A DNA stretch of 64,000 nucleotides, taken from contig NZ_QTUC01000001.1 in assembly GCF_003386795.1 (NCBI RefSeq), forward strand, positions 2,170,001-2,234,000, in the 5' to 3' direction. Below the pieces are notes generated by a model, which was given only the letters and a program-made list of their open reading frames with translations, had not been told where the DNA came from and searched no databases. Each line of letters begins with the position of its first letter. The stretch's first letter is position 1. Positions 35,721-44,058 of the stretch are shown in pieces. The translations under genes and the position numbers were made by a program. Source of the DNA: Thermasporomyces composti. GTDB taxonomy: Bacteria > Actinomycetota > Actinomycetes > Propionibacteriales > Actinopolymorphaceae.

Positions 35721-35864
35721 GGTCCTCACCCGGAGCACCCCACCGCGGAGGAGGGTTGCCGGCCAGCGAGCCGGGGCTTTCGGGGCCTCGCACCGACGAC
35801 AGGACACGCGTCGCGAAGGGCGCGGTGGTGTCGACGGTCGAGCCCCGCGCTGGCGCTCATGACC
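35721..35864 (-). promoter_or_regulatory. SAM-IV riboswitch
   Basis: On the minus strand the RNA begins GGTCATGAGCGCCAGCG. It contains the SAM-IV core CGCTGGCCGGCAACCCTCC, then GCGGTGGGGTGCTCCGGG, and ends GGACC. P1 pairs GGTC with GACC. P2 is a perfect seven-base pair, GCCAGCG (35854-35848) with CGCTGGC (35770-35764). Between the P2 strands is a 77-base arm, longer than the usual short hairpin, with its own CGGGGC/GCCCCG stem. It binds S-adenosylmethionine and switches off sulfur-metabolism genes. A possible -10 (TACTGT, 35877-35872) lies eight bases upstream. Confidence 0.85.
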
Positions 35865-35987
35865 GCGAGCCACAGTAACCGACCGGCCGCCGCCATCGCG
35901 GGCGTGTTTCGAATAATGAGAACTTGTCTTACGAAGTGGACACAGGTGGGCTTTCGTACCGCCAGCGCCGGCCAGTCGTCCGGACCG

Positions 35988-38237
35988 CTACGGCCCGTAC
36001 ACGCGCAGGTAGTCGAAGGTCGCGGTGACCCCTTCACCACCCATGGCCACCAAGCCGACCCGGGGCTCGGCATCGGCTGGCAGGTGCCACACCGCACCCC
36101 AGATCCAGTGCTCCCCGTCGCGGCTCGTCGCGGCCCGGAACAGATGCTCGCCGGTCTCCGGATGGATGGTGTGGCGCATCCGCAGCCACAGCGTGTCGGC
36201 GGATGGCCCGAGCTGAATCGCGTTCGGCCACGGGCTGGCAGCCGGCCCGACCCACAAGAACGCCTGCCGGGTCGTCCCGGTGGACGTCGGTGCCACGTGC
36301 AGGGAGTTCACCCGGTCACCCCAGACGAGCAGGCCCGCCCGTTCGTAGCCGCGCGGCCCGGTGCCGAGCGGAAGGTGCACCTTGGTCTCGACCGTGTACG
36401 TGCCCTCCGGCGCGTCGCGCAGCAGCACCGCCGCGTGGTCGTCCGACCTCAGGTCGCCCGCCTGGGTCGGCCACACCAGCGCGCCGCCGACTACCTCGGG
36501 GTTCGACTGTGGGGTGCCGACGATCGTCCACGCCTCGTCGAGCTCGGCGCCTTCGAACTCGTCGCTGAACTCCGGCAGCAACGCTCCCACCGTGGGATCC
36601 GGCACCTTGGCGGTCACCGGCTCGTACAGCGCGGTAACACCCACGTTGTCGGCCTCCGCGCCGCGACCCTGCGCCGCCACGCCGACGGGGGAGGGTTTCC
36701 CGAGCCGTTCCGGCACCTCGACGCTCACCTCGGCCAGCGGGCTGCCTTCCATCGCCGCGCTCACCTCGAACGTCGCCCACGACCCGCGGACCTCTGCGGT
36801 GACCGCGTGCCAGGTGTCGAACCGGAAGCCTGCGTGGAGGCGGTCGCTCGCCGACCTCACGACCTCGCCGTCCACGACGACATCGACGACGAGGGCGCGC
36901 CGCGACGGGTCCAGCCAGGCGACCACGTAGTTTCGGTGATCCTCATAGCCGACGACCAGGCCAGCCCGGCCCATGCCGCGCACCCGCAGGTCCGCCTCGG
37001 CCCGGTAGTCGGCCGCGGTGGTCTCCTCGCTCACCAGCAGCAGTGAGTGGGGTGCGGCCGAACGGCTTCGGACGAAGCCTCCGGCATCCCGCTCGCGGGC
37101 GAGACCCCACGCACCGGTGCCGACTGTCACCCAGCCGTCGAGGTCGCCGTCGTTGAACGTGCTGCCGACGTCCCACGTGCCGACCGGTGCCGGCTGCGGG
37201 GTGTCGGAGGTCCACTGACCGGCGCGCACGGTGGGCCAGCCATCGATCCAGTCCAGCCGGTCCATCACCGTCGGACGGCCACCCCAGTTGTCGAACCGGC
37301 TGTTGGCGTTGCTGAAGAACCAGTCCTGTCCGGAGCGGTCGACGGCGGTCGCGTTGTGGCCGGTGCCGACGAGGCTGCTTCCCGTCGTGGCGTTGACGAG
37401 GGTGCCGCCCGGAGCGTCCGCCGTCAGGGGTACGCCCTCGGCGTCGACGAACGGCCCGAGCGGGGACGTGGCTCGACCGACGAACACGGGGTAGCCGCCG
37501 GTGTCGACCTCGCAGCACCCGTAGCCGGAGTAGAACAGGTAGTAGTAGCCGTCGCGCTTGACCACCCAGGCGGCTTCCCCACGGTTGCCCGCCACCACCT
37601 GTCTCGGCTCACCCACGGCTCGGGTGCCGTCGTCGGAGAGCTGGACGACGTGCATGCCGCCCTCCCGGAAGGAGCCGTAGTACAGGTACTTCGTGCCGTC
37701 GGAGTCGACGAACAGCGCTGGGTCGATCTCCATGACCTCGCTGTCGGGAACGAAGTCGACGACCGGACGGCCGATGTCCCTCCACGGCCCAGCTGGCGTG
37801 GGGGCGGTGGCCAGCCCGATGGCGGCGTCGCCACCACCGGCAAGCGAGTAGTACAGGTAGTAGGTCCCGTCCACGTAGCGGACGTCCGGTGCCCAGTAGC
37901 CCGTACCCGGGAACGGCTTCCACTCAGGGTGGTTGTCCTCGTTGAAGACCGTTCCGACGAACTCCCACGTCACCAGGTCGGCGCTTCGCGCGATCGGCAT
38001 GTAGTACGGCGGTCCGCCGTTCTGCTGGTTCTCGCGGGTCATCACCGTCGTCGTGGCGTAGGCGTACCAGTAGCCGTCCTTCGCGCGGATGATCCCGGGG
38101 TCCGAGAACGCGTCTGCGAAGTTCGACATCAACGGGTTGGTGTAGGTCCGCTGGTCGGCTGCGGTTGACGGCGCCGCGCCTGCCAGGACGAGCACGAGCG
38201 CCGCACACCACACCGACAGCCGTCGCCGGAGCTTCAT
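35988..38237 (-). CDS. Secreted GH43-family glycoside hydrolase
   Basis: A 749-residue secreted enzyme from ATG 38237 (AAGGGGATC upstream). A signal peptide (1-27, ending APSTAA) is followed by a five-bladed GH43 domain with catalytic Asp46 (FSDPGI), Asp172 (IDPALF) and Glu221 (GEAAWVV). Two beta-sandwich modules follow: a concanavalin-like region around 345-530 and a final region around 545-749 (FSDEFEGAELDEAWTIVG, RAGLLVWGD). GH43 members remove arabinose or xylose from arabinan, xylan or arabinoxylan. It is the last gene of the GH67 operon, 113 bases downstream of GH67. Confidence 0.93.
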   Translation of the reverse strand: MKLRRRLSVWCAALVLVLAGAAPSTAADQRTYTNPLMSNFADAFSDPGIIRAKDGYWYAYATTTVMTRENQQNGGPPYYMPIARSADLVTWEFVGTVFNEDNHPEWKPFPGTGYWAPDVRYVDGTYYLYYSLAGGGDAAIGLATAPTPAGPWRDIGRPVVDFVPDSEVMEIDPALFVDSDGTKYLYYGSFREGGMHVVQLSDDGTRAVGEPRQVVAGNRGEAAWVVKRDGYYYLFYSGYGCCEVDTGGYPVFVGRATSPLGPFVDAEGVPLTADAPGGTLVNATTGSSLVGTGHNATAVDRSGQDWFFSNANSRFDNWGGRPTVMDRLDWIDGWPTVRAGQWTSDTPQPAPVGTWDVGSTFNDGDLDGWVTVGTGAWGLARERDAGGFVRSRSAAPHSLLLVSEETTAADYRAEADLRVRGMGRAGLVVGYEDHRNYVVAWLDPSRRALVVDVVVDGEVVRSASDRLHAGFRFDTWHAVTAEVRGSWATFEVSAAMEGSPLAEVSVEVPERLGKPSPVGVAAQGRGAEADNVGVTALYEPVTAKVPDPTVGALLPEFSDEFEGAELDEAWTIVGTPQSNPEVVGGALVWPTQAGDLRSDDHAAVLLRDAPEGTYTVETKVHLPLGTGPRGYERAGLLVWGDRVNSLHVAPTSTGTTRQAFLWVGPAASPWPNAIQLGPSADTLWLRMRHTIHPETGEHLFRAATSRDGEHWIWGAVWHLPADAEPRVGLVAMGGEGVTATFDYLRVYGP

Positions 38238-38350
38238 CAGCTGATCCCCTTTCTCGGGCCACCGCATCGCCGTGTCCGTTGTCGGCGAGCTGAGGTCTCA
38301 GCCCACCGCGGCCTCGACATCCGCTTGCGTCGACGAGTCATCGCTGTCGA

Positions 38351-41300
38351 TCAGGCTCGCCGCATCACCAGGGCGACCAGGCGCCACCACCGGTCCCGCA
38401 GGGCCCCGACGAGTCGCAGATCCGCCAGTCGTCCGGCCTCACCGCCGTCCAGCGTGAACGAGAACCACCGGAACTCTCCCTGCGGAATGATCTCGTCCCC
38501 GGAGCTGCCCAGCAGCGTGTCACCCTCGTAGACGCTGGTCGTGCCGGAGGGCGAGTAGGCGTCACCGGTGAGGACGTCGACCCGGTGCGCGCCGGCGGGC
38601 ACCGCGAGGCGCAGGACGTAGTCCTGGTCGCGCCCCAGCACGAAGTCGCGGCGCAGGACGTCCAGCCGCGCGCGGTCCCGGAACGTCGGCGGCTCCGTCA
38701 CCCAGCCGAAGCCACGGTCGGCGTCCCACAACTCCTCCGGCGACAGGCGCCGGTATCCCTCCAGGACCGGGCTTGACGGACTGCCGGCGTCGAGAACCAG
38801 CACGGCGTCGTCGGGTGCCGGCACCACGATCGTGTCAACCGTCCATTGCTCGCCGTCGGGATCCTCCGCGAGGCGGACAGCGACGGTGCCCATGGTGGGC
38901 TCTGTCGGAGGCGTCACCCGCACCGTCAGCTCCACCTCCGCGCCACCCGGAACGCGGCCGCTGGCGGGCTCGGCCGTCCAACCCTCAGGGACGTCGACGG
39001 CGACGGTGACGTCGACCGGCTCGTCGGTCATCCCCGCCACGCTCACCCTGACGTCGTTCGGTCGGCCGGCCCACAGCACGCCGCTGGAGCGGACCTCGGT
39101 GAGGACGGCGGGCGGGATGGGCGCGTCGGGATTGACGATGACAAGGCCGCATAGCCGCCAGAAGCGGCCCGGGACGCTGGAGAACTCCAGGTCGACCTCC
39201 CGGCCCTCCGAGCCGCCATCGAGCTCGAAACGAAGCCACTCGAACGTGCCCCCACGGATGCGGCCGCCCTCCGCGACGCGCTGACCATTCACGTCGATGA
39301 ACGTCGGCCAGACGTCGGGGCCACCGTCGCCGACCAGGACAGCCGTCTCATGGATCCCCGGTGGGATCGCGAGCCGCAGCGTGCAGGGTGCGGTGTCGCC
39401 ACAGAAGTCCCGTCGTAGCGCGTCCCAGGCGTCACCGCGGTCGCGGGACTGCGGCGTGCGGCCGATCCACCCGTACCCGCGCGCCGGATCCCACATGGTC
39501 TCCGGCGTCAGGCGCTGGTAGCCGGGCACCAGTGGACTCGATCCCGAGCCCGCGTCAAGGGCGATGTGACAGCGACGGCCGGCGGGCGTGACGATCGTGG
39601 GGTGACCGGCGGTGCCCAGCACCTCGACGGCTGGGGTCATCGCGACCGCGAGCTGGAGCTGGTCGGCGACCAGGGGAGGTTGGACCGGCAACGTCATCTC
39701 TGCGTCCGCCCGGCTGGCGACCTCGGCCTCGGCGGTGCCGGCCGACCATCTCTCGTCGGGCACGTGTAGCCGCGCCGTCACTCGATGGTCTTGCCCAGTC
39801 GCGTTGGTGACCTTCAGCGGGAGGCGGTTCGGCCATCCGCCGAGCAGCAACGGCGTCCCTCTGCCGAACTCGTACTGCAGCCACTCACGCCGTTCGTCGA
39901 GGATTCTGGAGTAGTCGAAGAAGAACGAGACGATGGTGTCCCGCCAGCGCCGTGCGTGGAACGCGTGCTCGTCGAACGTCGCGAGGACGTCGGCGTGTCG
40001 GCGCGCGTCGACGTGCGGGGCGAGCTCACGCCACGTCTCGCGCATGCGGAGAACACGCTCGGCGCCGTCGAAGTGGCTGTCGTAGATGTGCTGGATGACC
40101 GTCGACCCCGAGTGGAGACGGTGGGTGTACGGCACCCAGTGCAGGAACAGCAACAGCTCGTCGGGCACCGTCTCCAGCGACTCGTACCGTTCGGCCCAGA
40201 ACGGCGCGTACAGCCCGGTGAAGCCGCTCCCGGTGGCCACCGTCCGGTCGAAGCCCGTGCCCTCGGCGGTGGTGTGGTGGGACTGGTTGAGCGTCGACCG
40301 AGGGTCCGGGTCGAAGTGGGAGCCGGTCGGGAACGTGAGGTAGCCCATCCCGAGAGGCGAGGTGTAGTCCTCGTACGTCCGCCAGGACTCGAGCATGATG
40401 TCGGTCAGCGGTCGCACGAACGCCTCGTCCGGGGTGAACGTCAGCTGAATCCACTCGCGGACGATCTCCTCGGCCGACAAGCGTGGGTTCCACGCCAGCC
40501 GACCGAAGCCATGCGTGTTCGCTGCGCCGAGCAGGTAACCGGTCCAGTCGCGGTCGTCACCGAGGTTCGCCACGCCGACGATGCCCACGTGGGACTGACC
40601 GTAGGCGGTACCGGTGACGATGCTCTCGACTGTCGTCCCGTCCCCTTGCGCCTTGGTGTCGAAGTCGAGGATCTCCTTCCACTGCGGCACCAGGTAGCAC
40701 AGGTGGACGTTGTGACCGGTGTACTCCTGGGTGATCTGAAGCTCGATCGCCTGGTTGGTCCGCGGCATCGCGCCGAACAGGGGGTGCACCGGCTCCCGCA
40801 CCTGGAAGTCGAGAGGACCGTTCTTGGTCTGGACGACGACGTTCTCGGCGAACTCGCCGTCCAGGGGCGCGAAGGTCCGGTACTGGTACTCGGCCCAGTC
40901 GGAGAAGCCTTCGTGGACGAAGCTCCGCCAGAAGATGAGTCCGCCATACGGGCGGATCCGCTCGGCGAGCATGTTCGCGCCGTCCGCGTGGGTCCTCCCG
41001 TAGTCCAGGGGGCCGGGCTGCCCCTCAGAGTTGGCCTTGACCAGGAACCCGCCGAAGTCGGGGATGAGCTCGTAGATCTCGGCGATCTTCTCCTGCCACC
41101 AGAGCTGGACGCGCGGGTCGAACGGGTCCGCTGTGGTGATCGGGGACGGATCGTTCGCCGTCAGGACCATCGGGCTCGCGTAGTTCGCCGACAGGTAGAG
41201 GCGGATCCCGTAGCAGCGGAGCAGGTCAGCGAGCGCGGCAAGCCCACCCAGCCGGTCGGAGGACAGGAAGTGCGCGTTCGCGTTGACATTGTTGACGACC

Positions 41301-42001
41301 GTGCCGTTGACGCCGATCGAAGCCAGGATCCGGGCGTAGTCGATGTAGCGCGGCCGCAGCGTCGGCAGCTCATCCCAGTGGAGGATCGCCAGGCCCGCGT
41401 AGCCGCGCTCGACCGCACGGTCCAGGTCGTACCAGTGGTTGAACACTCGCAGCGGTGCGGCCGGACGTTCCGTGGCGTCCAGGGTGGCAAGCGGGCGGTG
41501 GGTTTGCAGATGTCGCAGGAGGTGGAAGGCGCCGTAGAGCAGTCCGCGCTGGTGTGTCGCCGCGACGACGACGTGCCTGTCTCCCACAGTCGTCAGCCGG
41601 TAGCCCTCAGGGCCGAGCGCGGCGAGCTCGTCGTGGCTGAAGAGCGAGCGAACGAACGGCGACTCGTCGTAGGTGCCGAGGACGACGCCGCCGCCCTCGA
41701 GGCGCTCACGAACCTCGATCTCGCGGGAAAGCAGGCCACGGAGTCCCGTCGTGAGCTCCCGCGTCGCACAGCGCAGAAGCTCGCCCGATCCCTGCGGCAC
41801 GATCGCGGTGAGCCGGCGACGATACTCCGCGAGCCGAGCGGGGTCGTCGACATGGCGGTACCGCAGCCACAGCTCGTAGCCGTCCTCGTCGGGTGGGCGA
41901 GTGGCTGACGCCGAGGCGAGCGCGGCGTCAACGGGGAGAAAGGAGCTGACGGCGGAGGCGGCTCCGACTTGCAACAGGCGACGGCGGGACAGGTGCGGCA
42001 T
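38351..42001 (-). CDS. Secreted multimodular GH67 alpha-glucuronidase
   Basis: A 1216-residue enzyme. A twin-arginine signal (SRRRLLQVG, residues 5-13) leads to a GH67 domain (about 36-720). Catalytic residues fit GH67: acid Glu326 in VKANSEGQPGP, bases Asp398 in GPLDFQVREP and Glu426 in ITQEYTG; their spacing equals that of known GH67 enzymes. After a linker come two copies of a beta-sandwich module (814-957 and 1067-1213), each starting LDAGS...SSP and containing GYxRLxPExxWD and FGWV/YGWI. A NEW3-like domain (965-1060) lies between them. It removes 4-O-methylglucuronic acid from xylan fragments. ATG 42001 has GGGAG upstream; a GTG at 42022 is possible. Confidence 0.93.
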   Translation of the reverse strand: MPHLSRRRLLQVGAASAVSSFLPVDAALASASATRPPDEDGYELWLRYRHVDDPARLAEYRRRLTAIVPQGSGELLRCATRELTTGLRGLLSREIEVRERLEGGGVVLGTYDESPFVRSLFSHDELAALGPEGYRLTTVGDRHVVVAATHQRGLLYGAFHLLRHLQTHRPLATLDATERPAAPLRVFNHWYDLDRAVERGYAGLAILHWDELPTLRPRYIDYARILASIGVNGTVVNNVNANAHFLSSDRLGGLAALADLLRCYGIRLYLSANYASPMVLTANDPSPITTADPFDPRVQLWWQEKIAEIYELIPDFGGFLVKANSEGQPGPLDYGRTHADGANMLAERIRPYGGLIFWRSFVHEGFSDWAEYQYRTFAPLDGEFAENVVVQTKNGPLDFQVREPVHPLFGAMPRTNQAIELQITQEYTGHNVHLCYLVPQWKEILDFDTKAQGDGTTVESIVTGTAYGQSHVGIVGVANLGDDRDWTGYLLGAANTHGFGRLAWNPRLSAEEIVREWIQLTFTPDEAFVRPLTDIMLESWRTYEDYTSPLGMGYLTFPTGSHFDPDPRSTLNQSHHTTAEGTGFDRTVATGSGFTGLYAPFWAERYESLETVPDELLLFLHWVPYTHRLHSGSTVIQHIYDSHFDGAERVLRMRETWRELAPHVDARRHADVLATFDEHAFHARRWRDTIVSFFFDYSRILDERREWLQYEFGRGTPLLLGGWPNRLPLKVTNATGQDHRVTARLHVPDERWSAGTAEAEVASRADAEMTLPVQPPLVADQLQLAVAMTPAVEVLGTAGHPTIVTPAGRRCHIALDAGSGSSPLVPGYQRLTPETMWDPARGYGWIGRTPQSRDRGDAWDALRRDFCGDTAPCTLRLAIPPGIHETAVLVGDGGPDVWPTFIDVNGQRVAEGGRIRGGTFEWLRFELDGGSEGREVDLEFSSVPGRFWRLCGLVIVNPDAPIPPAVLTEVRSSGVLWAGRPNDVRVSVAGMTDEPVDVTVAVDVPEGWTAEPASGRVPGGAEVELTVRVTPPTEPTMGTVAVRLAEDPDGEQWTVDTIVVPAPDDAVLVLDAGSPSSPVLEGYRRLSPEELWDADRGFGWVTEPPTFRDRARLDVLRRDFVLGRDQDYVLRLAVPAGAHRVDVLTGDAYSPSGTTSVYEGDTLLGSSGDEIIPQGEFRWFSFTLDGGEAGRLADLRLVGALRDRWWRLVALVMRRA

Positions 42002-42040
42002 CGACGAACTCCCGGTACTCACGCGTCGTCGATCAAAGGC

Positions 42041-44005
42041 TCAGGGCTCAGCGATGAAGTACTGCTCGGGATTGGTGGGACCTGGTGTGGCATAGACGTT
42101 GGCGTCGGGCATGGACGCCGGAACGTTGTGGAAGTCGTTGGCGACGATCCCATAGCCCATCGCCGGCTGCACCGTTCCGATCAGCCAGAACTGGTCCGCG
42201 GCGATGGCGAGAATCTGTCGGAAAAGGTCGACCCGGGTCGCCTCGTCGATCGTGGCTTGAAGCTTGCGATAGAGGCTCATCTGCCGTCTCGCCGGCTCCG
42301 GTGGCTTCTCCCCGCTGGCTCCTCGGGAGGTAAACCACGCGGCCCACGCCACCGCGTAGGCAGACTCGGAGCTGAACGGGAAGTAGCAACGGGGATCCAT
42401 GATGGCGTCTTGGAGTCCGCCCGGCCCTTGCCAGACGACCGCGTCGTGGGCGTTGGCGTCCTTGCGCTGGTAGAACAGCGACCTGTCCTCGGTCTTGACG
42501 TCGATCTGGACGCCCACCTCGTGCCAGTAGCCTTTGATGAGCTGGAGAGCGTCGACCCAGAAGTCCTTCAACGCAGGGCTGGGTACCTCGACGGCGAAGC
42601 GCACGCGCTTCCCGTCGGGTCGGAGCCGAAAGCCTTGACGGTCGCGTTCGGAGAGCCCGGCTCGGTCCAAGTGCTCGTTGGCCTTGTCGAGATCGAACTC
42701 GGTGTACTGCTTGGCGAAGCGCTCGTCAAAGAACTCCGACTCCCGTCGGGGTGCCGCCTGCCACGGCTCACCTTGGCCTTGGAGAACTGCGTCGATGAGC
42801 TCTTCGCGGTTGATCGCGTAGGACAAGCCGATGCGAAAGTCTTTGTTGCCGAATACCTCGCGCCACACTGGGTCTTTGTGGGTGAGGTTGAGCTGGATGA
42901 TGAGGTCGTTCATGATGGCGGGCACCAGTTCGAAGAAGTCGAATCCGCCACGGTCGCGGCCGCGGGCAAGGACTGGCTTGTTCCGCAGCGTGTTGATGTG
43001 TCGTGCGTGCATGCTCAGCTCGCCATTGCTCGCCTTGAGCAGGATGACCTGCTCGTTGCCGACAATGTGGAAGACCACGCGGTCGATGTAGGGCAGCTGC
43101 CGGCCTTCGGGATCGGTCTTCCAGTAGTACGGGTTGCGCTCAGCGACCATCTGGGTGCCCTCACCGAGCGCCGTCGTGTAGATCCACGGATACAAGCCAG
43201 GCAGGTCGGGGTTGCCTGCCGCGTTCGCGCGAGCGAAGAACAAGTCAGTCCAGCTCGACATCCCCTCGCTCTCGGCCAGCTCGGTCGCCTTCGGGTTGTA
43301 GGCCTGATGGAAGCGCTCGAGGTAGTGGCGTGGTCGTGAGGTCAAAGGAGCGCCGATCAACGAGGCGAGGTTCGCGAGGAACAACCCGTTCGGTTCGGCG
43401 AACGTGAAGCGCACAGACTGCTCGTCTGGGGCCTCGACCCGCGGCGGCTCGTCCCCCGCCATCAGCCATGACGGCGCCACCGGGTAGAGCTCGTCGTTGA
43501 GCAACACGTCCTCGACGGCGAACACGATGTCAGCAGCCGTGAACGGCGCGCCGTCCGACCAGCGCATGCCACGCCGGAGCCGGAACGTGTAGACGCGACC
43601 GTCCTGGTCGACCTCGACGCTCTCGGCGATATTGGGGATCGGCTCGGAGAAGTCTGGCCGCCAGCGCATGAGGCACTCGTAGTGGACCGTCTTGTCCAGC
43701 CACGGGGTGTCCTCGGGGCCGAGCAGAGCGGTGGTCCACGTTCCACCGTAGACGCCGGCTCGCTCGACCGGCTCGACGACGAGCGGGTTCTCAGGCAGCC
43801 GCTCGTCGAGTGGGGGAAGCCTGCCGGCCTTGACCAACTCGGCCAGCATCGGCGCTTCTTTCGCATCGGCTTCCCGCGATGGCTTTCGACTCCGTCGGGT
43901 CGCCGGGTCGGTGGACAACGCCTCGCATCCGGTCACGATCGCGGGGAAAACGACCGCGCCCACGCCAGCGAGCAGGGCGCGGCGGCGGGTGAGTGTGTCC
44001 GCCAT
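42041..44005 (-). CDS. Family-5 extracellular solute-binding lipoprotein
   Basis: A 654-residue binding protein of the SBP_bac_5 type. A Tat/lipoprotein signal (TRRRALLAGVG, then lipobox VTGC with Cys27) anchors it outside the membrane. The domain shows GTWTTALLGPED, the WSDGAPFTAADIVF motif and LSYAINREELIDAVL, all typical. Although this family mainly binds peptides, some members bind oligosaccharides. No dpp/opp-type permease genes are in the window, so its transporter partner is unknown. It lies between the sulfatase and GH67 genes, with AAGGAGGGACC before its start. Confidence 0.93.
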   Translation of the reverse strand: MADTLTRRRALLAGVGAVVFPAIVTGCEALSTDPATRRSRKPSREADAKEAPMLAELVKAGRLPPLDERLPENPLVVEPVERAGVYGGTWTTALLGPEDTPWLDKTVHYECLMRWRPDFSEPIPNIAESVEVDQDGRVYTFRLRRGMRWSDGAPFTAADIVFAVEDVLLNDELYPVAPSWLMAGDEPPRVEAPDEQSVRFTFAEPNGLFLANLASLIGAPLTSRPRHYLERFHQAYNPKATELAESEGMSSWTDLFFARANAAGNPDLPGLYPWIYTTALGEGTQMVAERNPYYWKTDPEGRQLPYIDRVVFHIVGNEQVILLKASNGELSMHARHINTLRNKPVLARGRDRGGFDFFELVPAIMNDLIIQLNLTHKDPVWREVFGNKDFRIGLSYAINREELIDAVLQGQGEPWQAAPRRESEFFDERFAKQYTEFDLDKANEHLDRAGLSERDRQGFRLRPDGKRVRFAVEVPSPALKDFWVDALQLIKGYWHEVGVQIDVKTEDRSLFYQRKDANAHDAVVWQGPGGLQDAIMDPRCYFPFSSESAYAVAWAAWFTSRGASGEKPPEPARRQMSLYRKLQATIDEATRVDLFRQILAIAADQFWLIGTVQPAMGYGIVANDFHNVPASMPDANVYATPGPTNPEQYFIAEP

Positions 44006-44058
44006 GGGTGGGTCCCTCCTTCCGGCGGAGCGGCGTCCGCTCCCGCCATGTGGTCAGG

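Noticed and set aside
35650-35793. 48-codon N-terminal extension of the desulfurase-like protein
   Set aside because: It is the translated riboswitch and leader; the GTG at 35649 has a ribosome site and fits the family length.
39785-41908. 707-codon open frame on the plus strand
   Set aside because: Shadow of the GH67 gene, whose catalytic residues are identifiable.
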